Source of the DNA: Candidatus Thioglobus sp.
GTDB lineage: Bacteria; Pseudomonadota; Gammaproteobacteria; PS1; Pseudothioglobaceae
Direction: 5' to 3'
NCBI GenBank assembly: GCA_028228555.1
Contig: JAOJBP010000003.1
Coordinates: 30,480 to 94,479, forward strand
DNA: 64,000 nucleotides
Shown: positions 7,715 through 16,936 of the stretch, one piece after another
Numbering within the stretch: position 1 is the first letter of the stretch
Layout: every line of letters begins with the position of its first letter
The notes under the pieces: model-generated
Told to the model about the DNA's origin: nothing
The model's database searches: none
The model's input: only the letters and a program-made list of their open reading frames with translations
Program-made: the position numbers and the translations under genes

Positions 7715-9069
7715 GGCTTTTGGTGTTTAATTTTTTGAATAAAATCGACAAATTGCTCAACCCACTGATTGCCGCCTACATTTCGCAAATGTGTATAGCA
7801 AGCAAGCAAGTTGTACTTAATAATGCCGTCTTGCATATTATCCACACCCACACCACGCAAAACCTTAAAAGCATAACGTGTATTAGGGTCAATACGATCC
7901 AGCTTTGAATAATGAAATTCATGTGCATAAATCGTTTTAGCTACGTTTTTCCAAGGGTGGTCTTTAGAGGGTTCTAACTGTACATAGCCACGACCAATTG
8001 GCTTAGGCGACATACTCGTTTGCGCGTCAATCACACCGGCCATCGGATACGTGCCAGCATTACCAGTGATTTGATTGGTTAAATACATCAAGCCACCACA
8101 TTCTGCATAAGTAGGCAAGCCTTGTTCGATTTTAAATTTTATATCTTCAAGTAAAGATTGGTTAGCGCTTAACGCCTCTAACTGCATCTCTGGGAATCCG
8201 CCGCCAATAAATAAGCCATCACACTGAGGTAAATGAGTATCCTTGAGTGTATCAAAGTAAAGAAGCTCAACACCAAGTTGGTTAAATTTATCTAAATCAT
8301 CTTGATAATAAAAGCCAAAACTACTGTCTTTTGCCACACCAACCTTTAGCTTGGTTGGAGTAATGTTAATATTAGGCACGATAGCAGTCTGAATGTTTTT
8401 TTCAAAGTTAATGATTTTATTTAAATCTACTTGCTCTGCAATTAACCTGGAAGCACTATCGATAAAATGATGAGATTGAGGCGTTTCATTGGCAGGCATT
8501 AAGCCTAAATGACGCTCATCAATAATTAACTCTTTTGATCGGCGAATTGAGCCAATAACATCAAGGTCTGTGTAATGCTCGATAGCTTGAATAAGCTTTG
8601 ATTCATGGCGCTCGCCCGCTACTTTATTTAAGATAACGCCAGTAATATTAACATCGGTATCAAATGCTTGATAGCCTTTAACCAATGCTGCAACACCACG
8701 TGTAATACCAGTAGAATCTATCACTAATACCACTGGCAGGTTAAGAAGCTTCGCTAGATCAGCGTTTGCATCGCCGCCAGTGACACTCATGCCGTCATAT
8801 AGACCTTTATTACCTTCGATGATAGAAATATCAGCTGTTGAATTTTTATCACCATATAACTGCAGAATTTCTGATTCAGTCATATTGTAGAAATCTAAAT
8901 TGTAACAAGCTCTACCACTGGCCTGTGAAAGCCAGATTGGATCAATATAATCAGGGCCTTTTTTAAAAGGCTGGACGGATAATTTTTGCGCCTTCAGAGC
9001 GCCACAAATCCCCAGACTAACAACTGTTTTACCTGAGGATTTGTGTGCTGCGGAAAGATAGATGGACAT
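7711..9069 (-). CDS. dsrN: DsrN, cobyrinate a,c-diamide synthase-like sirohaem amidase
   Basis: Glutamine-dependent amidotransferase of the CbiA family (452 residues). In sulfur oxidisers DsrN is taken to amidate sirohaem for DsrAB. The N-terminal ATP-binding domain has SAAHKSSGKTVVSLGICGA (residues about 7-25) and ISIIEGNKGLYDG. The C-terminal triad-type glutaminase has GLFIGGGFPEMQ, the nucleophile in YAECGGLMYLTN and AHEFHYSKL. Position between dsrP and dsrR, with a 4-base overlap to dsrR, fixes the assignment against a cobalamin-pathway role; no cobalamin genes are near. Confidence 0.92.
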   Translation of the reverse strand: MSIYLSAAHKSSGKTVVSLGICGALKAQKLSVQPFKKGPDYIDPIWLSQASGRACYNLDFYNMTESEILQLYGDKNSTADISIIEGNKGLYDGMSVTGGDANADLAKLLNLPVVLVIDSTGITRGVAALVKGYQAFDTDVNITGVILNKVAGERHESKLIQAIEHYTDLDVIGSIRRSKELIIDERHLGLMPANETPQSHHFIDSASRLIAEQVDLNKIINFEKNIQTAIVPNINITPTKLKVGVAKDSSFGFYYQDDLDKFNQLGVELLYFDTLKDTHLPQCDGLFIGGGFPEMQLEALSANQSLLEDIKFKIEQGLPTYAECGGLMYLTNQITGNAGTYPMAGVIDAQTSMSPKPIGRGYVQLEPSKDHPWKNVAKTIYAHEFHYSKLDRIDPNTRYAFKVLRGVGVDNMQDGIIKYNLLACYTHLRNVGGNQWVEQFVDFIQKIKHQKP

Positions 9070-9093
9070 GAACTGCCCTACTTTAAGCGCTTG

Positions 9094-10296
9094 TTAGCTT
9101 TTATGGTGCGGATCAGCAACATTGTCAGCTAAACTTTCTGGCAAGAAAGGTAACACCTTAACCAGAAAAGCAATTGCAATTATGGCCACTGCCAAACCGC
9201 CCAAACCTAGCATTAATTCGGGCAATGTAGGTGCATACAAAGCGATAGCCCCGTAGCCTTCTAAAATTTCTTTACCAGGGAATAATTCCATTGGATATGC
9301 CTGACCACCAACAATAATAACGTAGAGTTGTGCAATGCCACCTAAAATGACCAATACTGAAGCAAGGCCTAACATGGAGCGATTACCCTTAGTAGAGGGA
9401 GAGTAAAGCAGCGCCAATGGTATCAAGCTACCCAGAATAATTTGACCATACCAAAATAGTTGCGTGTAGATGCCGCCATCCATTAAGACAAAGTTTTCAA
9501 CACCTGAATTCTCAGCCAAATATAGATTACCTAAATGATAAACAGCAACAAAATATAAAACAGCTGCAACAAATACACCCAGTAAATTACTCAAGCGGCT
9601 AACAATAGCATCGCCCAATGCGCGATCTGTCCATTTGTAGCTTGCCATTAAGACTAATACAAAAAAAGCCAGGCCAAAGGAAAAGGACATTACTATAAAC
9701 ATTGGCGCCATAATAACAGCATCATAAGCTTGTCGCGCTACTAGAAAACCAAAAATTGAACCGGTACCTGTTGTTAAAATTAAACGCCACGTAAAGGCAG
9801 CAATACCAACTTTACGACTGTACTTATTCATGCGACGTTCAAACATCATCCATAAATAAATACCGACAATTAGGAAGAAACCGTTATATAAAATAATATT
9901 CCAAGCAAAAATAGACCCGAAGTTGTATTCGGTCATGGCTATGATTAGACGGTCAGGGCGACCCAAATCTAACACTAATACCATTAAACCACCTGCTAGC
10001 AGCGCTAAAGCCACAAGGGCTGATAAACGAGATAACGGCTTATATATTTTTTTATTAAAAACTGAGGCAATAGATGCAATATTAAGTGCACCAGATGCAG
10101 CTACAATTAAGAACAAGGCAAACACATGAGGTAAGCCCCAAACAATATGATTACTCATACCTGTAACATGATGGCCATTGTGTTCCATAAAGTAAACACT
10201 ACCCAATGCAGCTAAAATAAAAGCGCCTAGACCTGCAACCAATGCATAAAAACCTAAACTCTTACCTTGTGTTTGCTCGTAACGAATAATGCTCAT
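9094..10296 (-). CDS. dsrP: DsrP, NrfD-family membrane subunit of the DsrMKJOP complex
   Basis: Integral membrane quinone-interacting subunit (400 residues, about ten hydrophobic segments). Family features include HIVWGLPHVFALFLIVAASG near residues 46-65, LDLGRPDRLIIAMTEYNFGS in the middle, and GLLVARQAYDA-type loops. It follows dsrO by 9 bases. Electrons from DsrO are thought to enter or leave the quinone pool here. Size and order in the operon match Allochromatium vinosum dsrP. Confidence 0.94.
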   Translation of the reverse strand: MSIIRYEQTQGKSLGFYALVAGLGAFILAALGSVYFMEHNGHHVTGMSNHIVWGLPHVFALFLIVAASGALNIASIASVFNKKIYKPLSRLSALVALALLAGGLMVLVLDLGRPDRLIIAMTEYNFGSIFAWNIILYNGFFLIVGIYLWMMFERRMNKYSRKVGIAAFTWRLILTTGTGSIFGFLVARQAYDAVIMAPMFIVMSFSFGLAFFVLVLMASYKWTDRALGDAIVSRLSNLLGVFVAAVLYFVAVYHLGNLYLAENSGVENFVLMDGGIYTQLFWYGQIILGSLIPLALLYSPSTKGNRSMLGLASVLVILGGIAQLYVIIVGGQAYPMELFPGKEILEGYGAIALYAPTLPELMLGLGGLAVAIIAIAFLVKVLPFLPESLADNVADPHHKS

Positions 10297-10305
10297 AAAC
10301 TTCTC

Positions 10306-11037
10306 TTAAATTCCACTGTAACGTACGGCCGTATTTAGATTTAAATCTGCACGGATTTGTGTACTTTGAACTCTTTTTAATGTCTGATGGATGTTGCTAG
10401 TTACATCTAGTAAATCACCAAAAATAACTGCATCACTATTAACTGCTTCAACACAAGCCGGCTGTCCGCCTTTATCAACCTTATGAACACACATCGTACA
10501 AGATTCAACAGTACCCTTGCCTCGTGGCATGTGTTCTTTTTGATTAGTAATATCTTCATGAACAAAAGAACGTGCATCATATGGACAAGCCATCATGCAA
10601 TAACGACAACCAATGCATCGATGCTTATCAACCAAAACGATACCATCTTCACGCTTCATAGAAGCGTTGGTTGGACAAACATCTACACAAGGTGGCTCTT
10701 CACAATGTTGGCACATTAAAGCAAGATTACTGATACGTTGAGTGGCAGTATCCTTTACTTTAATTTTTTTAATCCAACTAGCTTTTTGATCACCTGTCGA
10801 GTGAGTTTCATCACCCCAACCATGCTCTTTTTGACAAGCAGTAACCATGCCATCAATATCAGATTCAGTCAATCGATTAGTGTCAACTAACATTCCCCAA
10901 CGCTTTTCATTAGTTACTGGATTTTCATTGGCATTAGCATAGGTAGTTAAAGTAATTCCAGCACCTAACGCAGCAACACCAGCAGTTGTCGCAGTTGTCG
11001 CCTTGATAAAGTCACGACGATTAATTGTACTATCCAT
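10306..11037 (-). CDS. dsrO: DsrO, periplasmic ferredoxin-like iron-sulfur subunit
   Basis: A 243-residue protein with a twin-arginine signal (NRRDFIKATTATTAGVAALG, residues 6-25), then cysteine clusters of the four-cluster ferredoxin type: CQHCEEPPCVDVCP, CIGCRYCMMACPYDA, CTMCVHKVDKGGQPACVEA. It is the Tat-exported electron carrier of the DsrMKJOP complex, acting with the DsrJ cytochrome on the periplasmic side. The start codon shares one base with the dsrJ stop (TAATG), so the two are coupled. All cluster ligands expected are present. Confidence 0.95.
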   Translation of the reverse strand: MDSTINRRDFIKATTATTAGVAALGAGITLTTYANANENPVTNEKRWGMLVDTNRLTESDIDGMVTACQKEHGWGDETHSTGDQKASWIKKIKVKDTATQRISNLALMCQHCEEPPCVDVCPTNASMKREDGIVLVDKHRCIGCRYCMMACPYDARSFVHEDITNQKEHMPRGKGTVESCTMCVHKVDKGGQPACVEAVNSDAVIFGDLLDVTSNIHQTLKRVQSTQIRADLNLNTAVRYSGI

Positions 11038-11435
11038 TATTTATCTCCTTCTGCAGGGGTTGTCCTATGACAGCCAAAACAATCAACTGATATCGCCACC
11101 TTTTTATGACAAGTGGAGCAAAATTGTTCACTGGCATCAATTGCATGATAATCATTTGATTGATCTTTTTTACTAGCATGACAAGAAACACAACCTTTTA
11201 GCGAATACTCTTCTGTACGCACGCCTTGTCTTAATGTTTTGTCACGTTTATGATTCATAAACTCAGGGTGCATTTTACGAATCATAGAGCTGCTTTGATG
11301 ATACGTCTTACCAGAACTCTTCATTGAGTCAGCTTGAGTGCCCAACGAATGCTCACTGTTAGCATGTGTAAATACACTAGTCACCATCAAACTTAACAAT
11401 AAAACCATAAATCGATTCATAATTATTCTCTTCAA
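11037..11435 (-). CDS. dsrJ: DsrJ, triheme cytochrome c
   Basis: Periplasmic cytochrome of 132 residues with a hydrophobic N-terminal signal/anchor (MVLLLSLMVTSVFTHA, about residues 9-24). Exactly three haem sites are seen: CVSCH, CSTCH and CFGCH, the known count for DsrJ, in which one haem has unusual His/Met/Cys ligation in other bacteria. It sits between dsrL and dsrO and overlaps dsrO by one base. A GGAGATAA segment before the shared stop/start provides the ribosome site for dsrO. Confidence 0.94.
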   Translation of the reverse strand: MKRIIMNRFMVLLLSLMVTSVFTHANSEHSLGTQADSMKSSGKTYHQSSSMIRKMHPEFMNHKRDKTLRQGVRTEEYSLKGCVSCHASKKDQSNDYHAIDASEQFCSTCHKKVAISVDCFGCHRTTPAEGDK

Positions 11436-11444
11436 TAAATTGAA

Positions 11445-13400
11445 TTACTCACCTAGACCCATCTGAATATAGCCAGTAGGACATACATCAGCACAAATAT
11501 GACAACCAATACACTTATTGTAATCAGTATCAACATAGCGACCTAAAGTAGCTTTATCAGCTTTCACTTTAAATACTGCATCCTGTGGACAGTACATGAC
11601 ACAGTTGTCACACTCAAAACATAAACCACAAGACATACAACGTGCCGCTTCTTTTTGCGCCTCTTCTTCAGAATAGCCAATTAAGCGCTCTTCAAAATTA
11701 CCAAGTACGTTACCCACATCTACTAACTTGTGGTTACGTGCATGACGCTCCTCTTCATCAAAGTGGCCTAAGAATAATTCAGTATGAGAAATGATTGATG
11801 CATGGGCGCGATCTTCATAGTTATGAATTGCATAATCTGCAGTATCAGTTGCCTCACCTAATAAACCATCTTCGTAGTCTGAAGGAGAAAGGTCCCACTC
11901 GTCAAGCTTTTTGGCAAGATCAAAGTAATGTACATCAACCTTATTACGTGCTCTTTGACCATCACCTGATAAATAATCATTAATACTTTCAGCGGCAATA
12001 CCGGCTTGGCCAATTGCAGTTGTTAATAGGTGTGGACGAACAACATCACCACATACAAAGAAGCCTGGCTTGTTTGGTACTTGATAGTTTTTGTCAGCAT
12101 CAATGAAACCATATTCATTAAAGAATGAGTTATCTATACCATCAGCGTCTACTTGCTGACCAATTGCAGATACAATTAGCTCACATTCAACGTCAAATTC
12201 AGAACCTTCAATTTGAGTGCTGCCGTCGTTTTCTAAGCGAATGAAGCGCAGTGCAGTTGCACGGCCATCAGCATTCTTAATAACTTCGATAGGGCTTAAT
12301 TGGCCTTGAATTTCAACACCTTCACGGGTTGCATCATCAATTTCTTCTTGAGCTGCAGGCATGTCGTCAATTGTAGAGCGAGTCGTTAATAGTACGTCAG
12401 CACCTAAACGATTAGAAGTATCTACAACATCATGCGCTGTGTCGTTAAAAATGATATGCTCTGGGCGATCTTTTTCAGCAATATTTGTAATATTACCTAA
12501 ACGACGAGCAACAGATACAACGTCAATTGAAGTATCACCACCGCCAATACAGATTACTTTACCTGTAATGTGTTGCAAACGTCCTTGGTTGTATGCTTCA
12601 AGAAATGCAACACCAGATACACAGTTACCTGCATCACCGCCAGGAATAGGCAATGCTCGACCGTTCCATGCACCAATAGCAAATAAAACAGCATCAAATT
12701 CTTTTTCAATTTCTTCAATTGATACGTCAACACCAACTTTGGTGTTCATTCTTGTTTCAACGCCAGTAGCGATGATACGCTCCATTTCATAATTCAGAAC
12801 ATCACGTGGTACACGGTAATCAGGGATTCCGTACATCATCATGCCGCCTAATTGGTCAAATTTTTCAAATACTGTCACTGCATGGCCTTGGCGACGAAGT
12901 TGTAAAGCTGCCGATAGACCGCCACAACCACCACCAATAATAGCAACTTTCTTGCCAGTATCTGCTGCATTGATTTCAAATGTATAGCCTTCTTCTTTAG
13001 CGTTATCTCCAATAAATTGCTCAACTGCATTAATACCAACAGTATCTTCAACTTCATTACGATTACAACCATCTTCACAAGGTGCTGGACATACTCTACC
13101 CATAACAGATGGGAAAGGATTTGCGTCAGTTGAACGACGGAATGCGTACTCTTGCCATGTCATGTCACCAGCAGGTTTTTCCATGCCACGAACAATGTCT
13201 AACCAGCCACGAATGTTGTGACCACTAGGACATGAACCTTGACAAGGAGGTGTTTGTGTTACATAAGTAGGACACTTGTGTGATGTGTCTTCCTTAAAAA
13301 TTTTCTGACTATAAGGAACTGCACCTTTATCATCGTCTTCATATAATCTAAAAGTATGATTGTCACCTTTTGTTGGTGCACCGTAAGCATTCTTTTGCAT
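11445..13400 (-). CDS. dsrL: DsrL, NAD(P)H:acceptor oxidoreductase (GltD-like) with C-terminal ferredoxin domain
   Basis: A 651-residue iron-sulfur flavoprotein, homologous to the glutamate synthase small subunit, that couples DsrAB to NAD(P). The N-terminal cysteine region has CQGSCPSGHNIRGW and [13 protein letters not shown]. The FAD fold has VAIIGGGCGGLSAALQLRRQ and FDQLGGMMMYGIPDYR, and the NAD(P) fold has GKVICIGGGDTSIDV. After a linker the C-terminus carries CMSCGLCFECDNCVMYCP and CIGCHICADVCPTGY, giving two [4Fe-4S] sites. Position between dsrK and dsrJ is canonical. Compare gltD at 19978-21411, a true relative about 6.6 kb upstream. Confidence 0.95.
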   Translation of the reverse strand: MQKNAYGAPTKGDNHTFRLYEDDDKGAVPYSQKIFKEDTSHKCPTYVTQTPPCQGSCPSGHNIRGWLDIVRGMEKPAGDMTWQEYAFRRSTDANPFPSVMGRVCPAPCEDGCNRNEVEDTVGINAVEQFIGDNAKEEGYTFEINAADTGKKVAIIGGGCGGLSAALQLRRQGHAVTVFEKFDQLGGMMMYGIPDYRVPRDVLNYEMERIIATGVETRMNTKVGVDVSIEEIEKEFDAVLFAIGAWNGRALPIPGGDAGNCVSGVAFLEAYNQGRLQHITGKVICIGGGDTSIDVVSVARRLGNITNIAEKDRPEHIIFNDTAHDVVDTSNRLGADVLLTTRSTIDDMPAAQEEIDDATREGVEIQGQLSPIEVIKNADGRATALRFIRLENDGSTQIEGSEFDVECELIVSAIGQQVDADGIDNSFFNEYGFIDADKNYQVPNKPGFFVCGDVVRPHLLTTAIGQAGIAAESINDYLSGDGQRARNKVDVHYFDLAKKLDEWDLSPSDYEDGLLGEATDTADYAIHNYEDRAHASIISHTELFLGHFDEEERHARNHKLVDVGNVLGNFEERLIGYSEEEAQKEAARCMSCGLCFECDNCVMYCPQDAVFKVKADKATLGRYVDTDYNKCIGCHICADVCPTGYIQMGLGE

Positions 13401-13417
13401 AATAATTCTCCTTGTTT

Positions 13418-15001
13418 TTATTCAGTTTCTGCTGCTTTCGCTTCAACAGCGTCAGTTGCTTCAATTTGTGGTTTGTCTAAAATAATTGCTGAACTCACCA
13501 ACTGGTGCACACTAACAATCATGTATGGGTCAAAATCAAATTTAGGCAATACTTTAGTAAATTGTGATTTACAAATGGCGCAAATTGCAGCCAATGTATT
13601 AACCCCTTCGTTTATTTCTACTTGTTTGAGCGCCTGCATTCTCGGCATAGCACCCTTAATACGAATCTCCATAAGGTCATCTGTTAAAAGACCGCCGCCG
13701 CCACCGCAACAGAATGTAGATTCTTTAATGGTTGATCTTTCCATGTCAACGTAATTATTGCAAACTGCTTTAATAACTTCACGTGGAAGAATAAATTGGC
13801 CACCTTCAATACCACCCATGTTGGTTGCGCGAGCTACATTACATGAGTCATGGAAGGTTACCGTATGATCATCGTTTTCAGACTTATCAAAGTTTAACTT
13901 ACCTCTTTGAATTAAGTCATAGGTATATTCAATAATATGTTGTGGTTGTGGGTAGCGATCATCTAACTGGCTTTGCAACTTCAATGCATATTCATCACCT
14001 GATTGTGCACCGGCACCAACGCCGCTTAAGGTGTTCCAAAAACTATAAGCAACACGCCATGCGTGGCCACATTCACCAACCATGACCCGTGACACTTCAA
14101 GATCTAATGCTGCTTTACGAATTCTAAGGGCCGCTTTACGCATAATATCGTAAGAACCAATAAACATACCAAAGTTAGCACCTTCAGAGGCGTAAGAACT
14201 CATGGTCCAAGAAACACCATCTTGATAAAAAACTTTACCATAGCCAATTAATCCATCAATATGCGGTTCTGCAAAGAAGTCTGCAGAAGGCGTGATGAGT
14301 AAAATTTCACTACCTTTAACATCTAATGGATATTTAACAGGTGCACCAAAATCTTCTTCAACTTCTTCTTCCAGATCTAAGAGTGTATCCCTTAAAGCAG
14401 GCTCAGGCAAGCCGAGATTATTACCAATGGTAAGCGCTTTACCTAAAATTTGGTTACAATATTTTTGACCAAGGCCAATTGTATCAAGCACTTCACGAGC
14501 TGCCATTGAAATTTCAGCCGTGTCAATACCATACGGACAAAATACTGAACAACGACGACATTGTGAACATTGGTGAAAATAGTTATACCAATCATCAACC
14601 ATTTCATCATCTAACTCTTTAGCGCCGACTAATTTTGGAAAATGCTTACCTGCAAAGGTAAAATAGCGACGATAAACACTTCTGAATAAGTCTTGGCGTG
14701 CAACTGGCATATTTTTAGGATCAGATGAGCCTAAAAAATAATGACACTTATCTGTACAAGCACCACATTTAACACAAGAGTCTAAGAAAACTTGTACAGA
14801 GCGGTATTTAGATTTAAGATCGCCCATCTTTTCGATAGCAACCTCTTTCCAGTTTTCAACTTTTTCACCAGGAAATCCTAAAGGATTTTGAAATTCATCA
14901 ACTGATTTAAAAGGACCGTCTCCTTTCATTACATCTGGAGTTAACTCAGGAATTTCGATGTAAGTTGGTAACTTTGGGATATCAAATTCTTTAGCAGCCA
15001 T
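13418..15001 (-). CDS. dsrK: DsrK, heterodisulfide-reductase-like catalytic subunit
   Basis: Cytoplasmic subunit of DsrMKJOP (527 residues), thought to act on the DsrC disulfide/trisulfide. The ferredoxin part has CVKCGACTDKCHYF and CSQCRRCSVFCPYGID. The HdrD-type cysteine-rich domains have VGECGHAW, FHDSCNVARATN, and STFCCGGGGGLLTDD, the noncanonical catalytic cluster motif, plus CAICKSQF. It is adjacent to dsrM (stop and start one base apart), the membrane partner. Length and motifs are full; nothing is missing. Confidence 0.95.
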   Translation of the reverse strand: MAAKEFDIPKLPTYIEIPELTPDVMKGDGPFKSVDEFQNPLGFPGEKVENWKEVAIEKMGDLKSKYRSVQVFLDSCVKCGACTDKCHYFLGSSDPKNMPVARQDLFRSVYRRYFTFAGKHFPKLVGAKELDDEMVDDWYNYFHQCSQCRRCSVFCPYGIDTAEISMAAREVLDTIGLGQKYCNQILGKALTIGNNLGLPEPALRDTLLDLEEEVEEDFGAPVKYPLDVKGSEILLITPSADFFAEPHIDGLIGYGKVFYQDGVSWTMSSYASEGANFGMFIGSYDIMRKAALRIRKAALDLEVSRVMVGECGHAWRVAYSFWNTLSGVGAGAQSGDEYALKLQSQLDDRYPQPQHIIEYTYDLIQRGKLNFDKSENDDHTVTFHDSCNVARATNMGGIEGGQFILPREVIKAVCNNYVDMERSTIKESTFCCGGGGGLLTDDLMEIRIKGAMPRMQALKQVEINEGVNTLAAICAICKSQFTKVLPKFDFDPYMIVSVHQLVSSAIILDKPQIEATDAVEAKAAETE

Positions 15002-15002
15002 G

Positions 15003-15776
15003 TTATTCGTCCTTACCTAATGTTTGTTCAAGCTTTACAGTATTTTCTTTTTCTTGCTTTAATGCCCAAGAAGAAATATGACGTTTTTTACGTGCGTTAT
15101 CAACCTGGTTTAGTGTTGGGCTAAAGAATACACCGGGTACATGTAACAATTTTGAAATTGGAAAAATGGCCAACAGCACAAACACCAAAAATAAATGCAA
15201 TAAAAAATTTATTTCGGTTGGTAAATTAGTCCAATCAAAAACAACCAATCCAGAGGCAAAATCTTTAACCATTATTACGTCAGTATGGTTGTTGGTAAAT
15301 GTCATTATGGCACCACTAACTCCAATAGTAATTAGCATTAGAAGCATCAAGTAGTCACTTGGTGCTGAAATATAACGAATGCGTGGTACAAAAATACGAC
15401 GAACCAGCAATCCACCTAAACCAATTATCATCGCGAATGCAGCGTATTTAAAAGGCTGTATTAGTAAAAATATTTCCGGTAAGTCACCAGGAATAAAGTA
15501 ACGCAAGTGACGAACTAAAACGAGTAGTAAGCCAAAATGGAATAAGAATCCGAAAAGCCAGATCCATTTGTTTGATCGGAAAAGACTTTCAAATAAAGTC
15601 ACTTCACGGATCATTTTAAAAATTGCACCTGTTTGTGTTAATGGGGTTGGTGCAATTGGAATTTTAAGTGGGACAGGCGTCATCCAAAATTGACGGATCT
15701 TTCTAGCCATACCCACGATAAAAATAAATAAGGAAATGTAAAATAAAGCGGTAAATATAATGCTTATTAATGACAT
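15003..15776 (-). CDS. dsrM: DsrM, membrane b-type cytochrome subunit
   Basis: NarI-like integral membrane protein of 257 residues with about six hydrophobic segments. Candidate haem b histidines include the one in LFGFLFHFGLLLVLVRHLR (about residues 75-93) and LLHLFLVFVLLAIFPISKLLH near residues 190-210. It passes electrons between DsrK and the quinone pool. The gene starts 75 bases after the dsrC stop, beyond a strong hairpin with a U-tract, and its stop touches the dsrK start. Weak Shine-Dalgarno (GAGAG). Confidence 0.93.
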   Translation of the reverse strand: MSLISIIFTALFYISLFIFIVGMARKIRQFWMTPVPLKIPIAPTPLTQTGAIFKMIREVTLFESLFRSNKWIWLFGFLFHFGLLLVLVRHLRYFIPGDLPEIFLLIQPFKYAAFAMIIGLGGLLVRRIFVPRIRYISAPSDYLMLLMLITIGVSGAIMTFTNNHTDVIMVKDFASGLVVFDWTNLPTEINFLLHLFLVFVLLAIFPISKLLHVPGVFFSPTLNQVDNARKKRHISSWALKQEKENTVKLEQTLGKDE

Positions 15777-15800
15777 ATTGCTCTCAAACTAAATGTTTAA

Positions 15801-15832
15801 AAATAAAAAACATCTGCATAAATGCAGATGTT
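15801..15832 (-). terminator. Hairpin with U-tract between dsrC and dsrM (partial terminator or attenuator)
   Basis: Two perfect 11-base arms (AACATCTGCAT at 15809-15819 and its complement at 15822-15832) flank two bases. On the minus strand the stem is followed by a T-rich run (TTTTTTATTTTT, 15810 down to 15799). This is a textbook intrinsic terminator shape placed 18 bases after the dsrC stop, inside the operon. It should reduce read-through into dsrMKLJOPNR or stabilise the dsrC end of the mRNA. Confidence 0.8.
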
Positions 15833-15850
15833 CAAATGATCTATACCGAA

Positions 15851-16195
15851 CTAGATACAACCAGTTGGCTTCGGAAGACCTGCAAACTTACAACCTTGCT
15901 TACCTGGACCATAAGGGAATAAAGTGTAAAGATATTTAGAGTTACCTTTATCTTTACCAAGTTTCTTACCAACTGCTTTAGTCAAAACACGAACAGCTGG
16001 TGCAATTTGATATTCTTCAAAATAATCACGTAAAAGATTTAGGACTTCCCAACGTTCCGTATATAAATCAGCGTCTTCATTTTCTAAATCAATTTCATCA
16101 GTCTTTCCCATTTCAATTGCAATTTCTCTTGTCCAATCTTTAAGATTTACCAAGAAACCCTCTTCGTCTACATCAACGCCACAAATTTGTGCCAT
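15851..16195 (-). CDS. dsrC: DsrC, sulfur-carrier substrate protein of DsrAB
   Basis: A 114-residue carrier whose flexible C-terminal arm brings sulfur to DsrAB. The arm has both redox cysteines, Cys102 and Cys113, in the spacing C-x10-C within CKFAGLPKPTGCI. The segment KDKGNSKYLYTLFPYGPGKQG before it includes the insertion typical of true DsrC compared with TusE. The N-terminus has VDEEGFLVNLKDWTREIAIEM. It lies after dsrH and before the hairpin that precedes dsrM. Compare the second, single-cysteine member at 38079. Confidence 0.97.
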   Translation of the reverse strand: MAQICGVDVDEEGFLVNLKDWTREIAIEMGKTDEIDLENEDADLYTERWEVLNLLRDYFEEYQIAPAVRVLTKAVGKKLGKDKGNSKYLYTLFPYGPGKQGCKFAGLPKPTGCI

Positions 16196-16221
16196 AGTTA
16201 TACTCCTATTTATTAATTAAA

Positions 16222-16518
16222 TTAAACCCAAGAAACCGCAGTTCCGTGTTTAACAACTAGATCTACAAAACCTGCATAATCAACTAATTTGATATTATCT
16301 GCAAGCTTCGAAGAAATTCCTCTCGCCTCAACATCACCCTGAAGTGCAAATACGCGGCCTTGAGTCGCAAGATCAGCAATCATTGATGATTTAGTATTAT
16401 TCGCCGCGTTAATCACACCATCTTCAATAAATAATATGACACTTGAATCGTCAATTGTACTTAAACAAGATTGTAGTGAATTACGCTCGAAAGATGATTT
16501 ATTTACTGTATGTAACAT
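16222..16518 (-). CDS. dsrH: DsrH, subunit of the DsrEFH sulfurtransferase
   Basis: TusB/DsrH-family protein of 98 residues. It begins MLHTVNKSSFERNSLQSC and contains SSVILFIEDGVINA and RVFALQGDVEARGI, ending VKHGTAVSWV, a typical TusB-like tail. In the DsrE2F2H2 hexamer it is a structural partner of DsrE and DsrF in handing sulfur to DsrC. It sits 12 bases after dsrF and 26 before dsrC, the canonical order. Confidence 0.94.
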   Translation of the reverse strand: MLHTVNKSSFERNSLQSCLSTIDDSSVILFIEDGVINAANNTKSSMIADLATQGRVFALQGDVEARGISSKLADNIKLVDYAGFVDLVVKHGTAVSWV

Positions 16519-16530
16519 ATTAAACCTCTC

Positions 16531-16935
16531 TTAGAAACTCAAGCAAACGTCTTGATCAGACATAATTGCTTTAAGTTCATCATTAGTAACAACTTTTATA
16601 GAAGGTTTTTCTTCCCAGTCATCATCTTCATCTTCATACACTAAAGGCATTAAATCAGACTCAGATAAACCTCTTTCCTCTAAAGATTCTTTAGAAACGT
16701 AAAGCTTATTGATATCATAATCACCTAGAGCATGAAACGTTTTAGAAAAGTTTTTCATACCAATACCGTCTGTATTTTGACCTTCAACGATTTGATATAC
16801 ACCATCATCCATAAAAGCCAAGGATACATCTTGCTCAAAAGCAGCGGCAATTAACACAACTTCTAATGATTCAATTGCATACACCGTACCAAATGAAGAT
16901 CGGCGATTTAAATACATAAATTTCTTTGTAGCCAT
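16531..16935 (-). CDS. dsrF: DsrF, subunit of the DsrEFH sulfurtransferase
   Basis: TusC/DsrF-family protein of 134 residues. MATKKFMYLNRRSSFGTVYAI at the start and AAFEQDVSLAFMDDGVYQI with GIGMKNFSKTFHALGDYDI are characteristic. The frame extends four codons upstream, but the ATG at 16935 has GGAG six bases before it, so that start is chosen. This places it one base after the dsrE stop. It partners DsrE and DsrH in sulfur relay. Confidence 0.94.
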   Translation of the reverse strand: MATKKFMYLNRRSSFGTVYAIESLEVVLIAAAFEQDVSLAFMDDGVYQIVEGQNTDGIGMKNFSKTFHALGDYDINKLYVSKESLEERGLSESDLMPLVYEDEDDDWEEKPSIKVVTNDELKAIMSDQDVCLSF

Positions 16936-16936
16936 C

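Noticed and set aside
12361..12792. Plus-strand frame of 143 codons within dsrL
   Set aside because: Shadow of the dsrL coding strand with no family features; similar shadows elsewhere in dsr, carB and alaS were dropped for the same reason.
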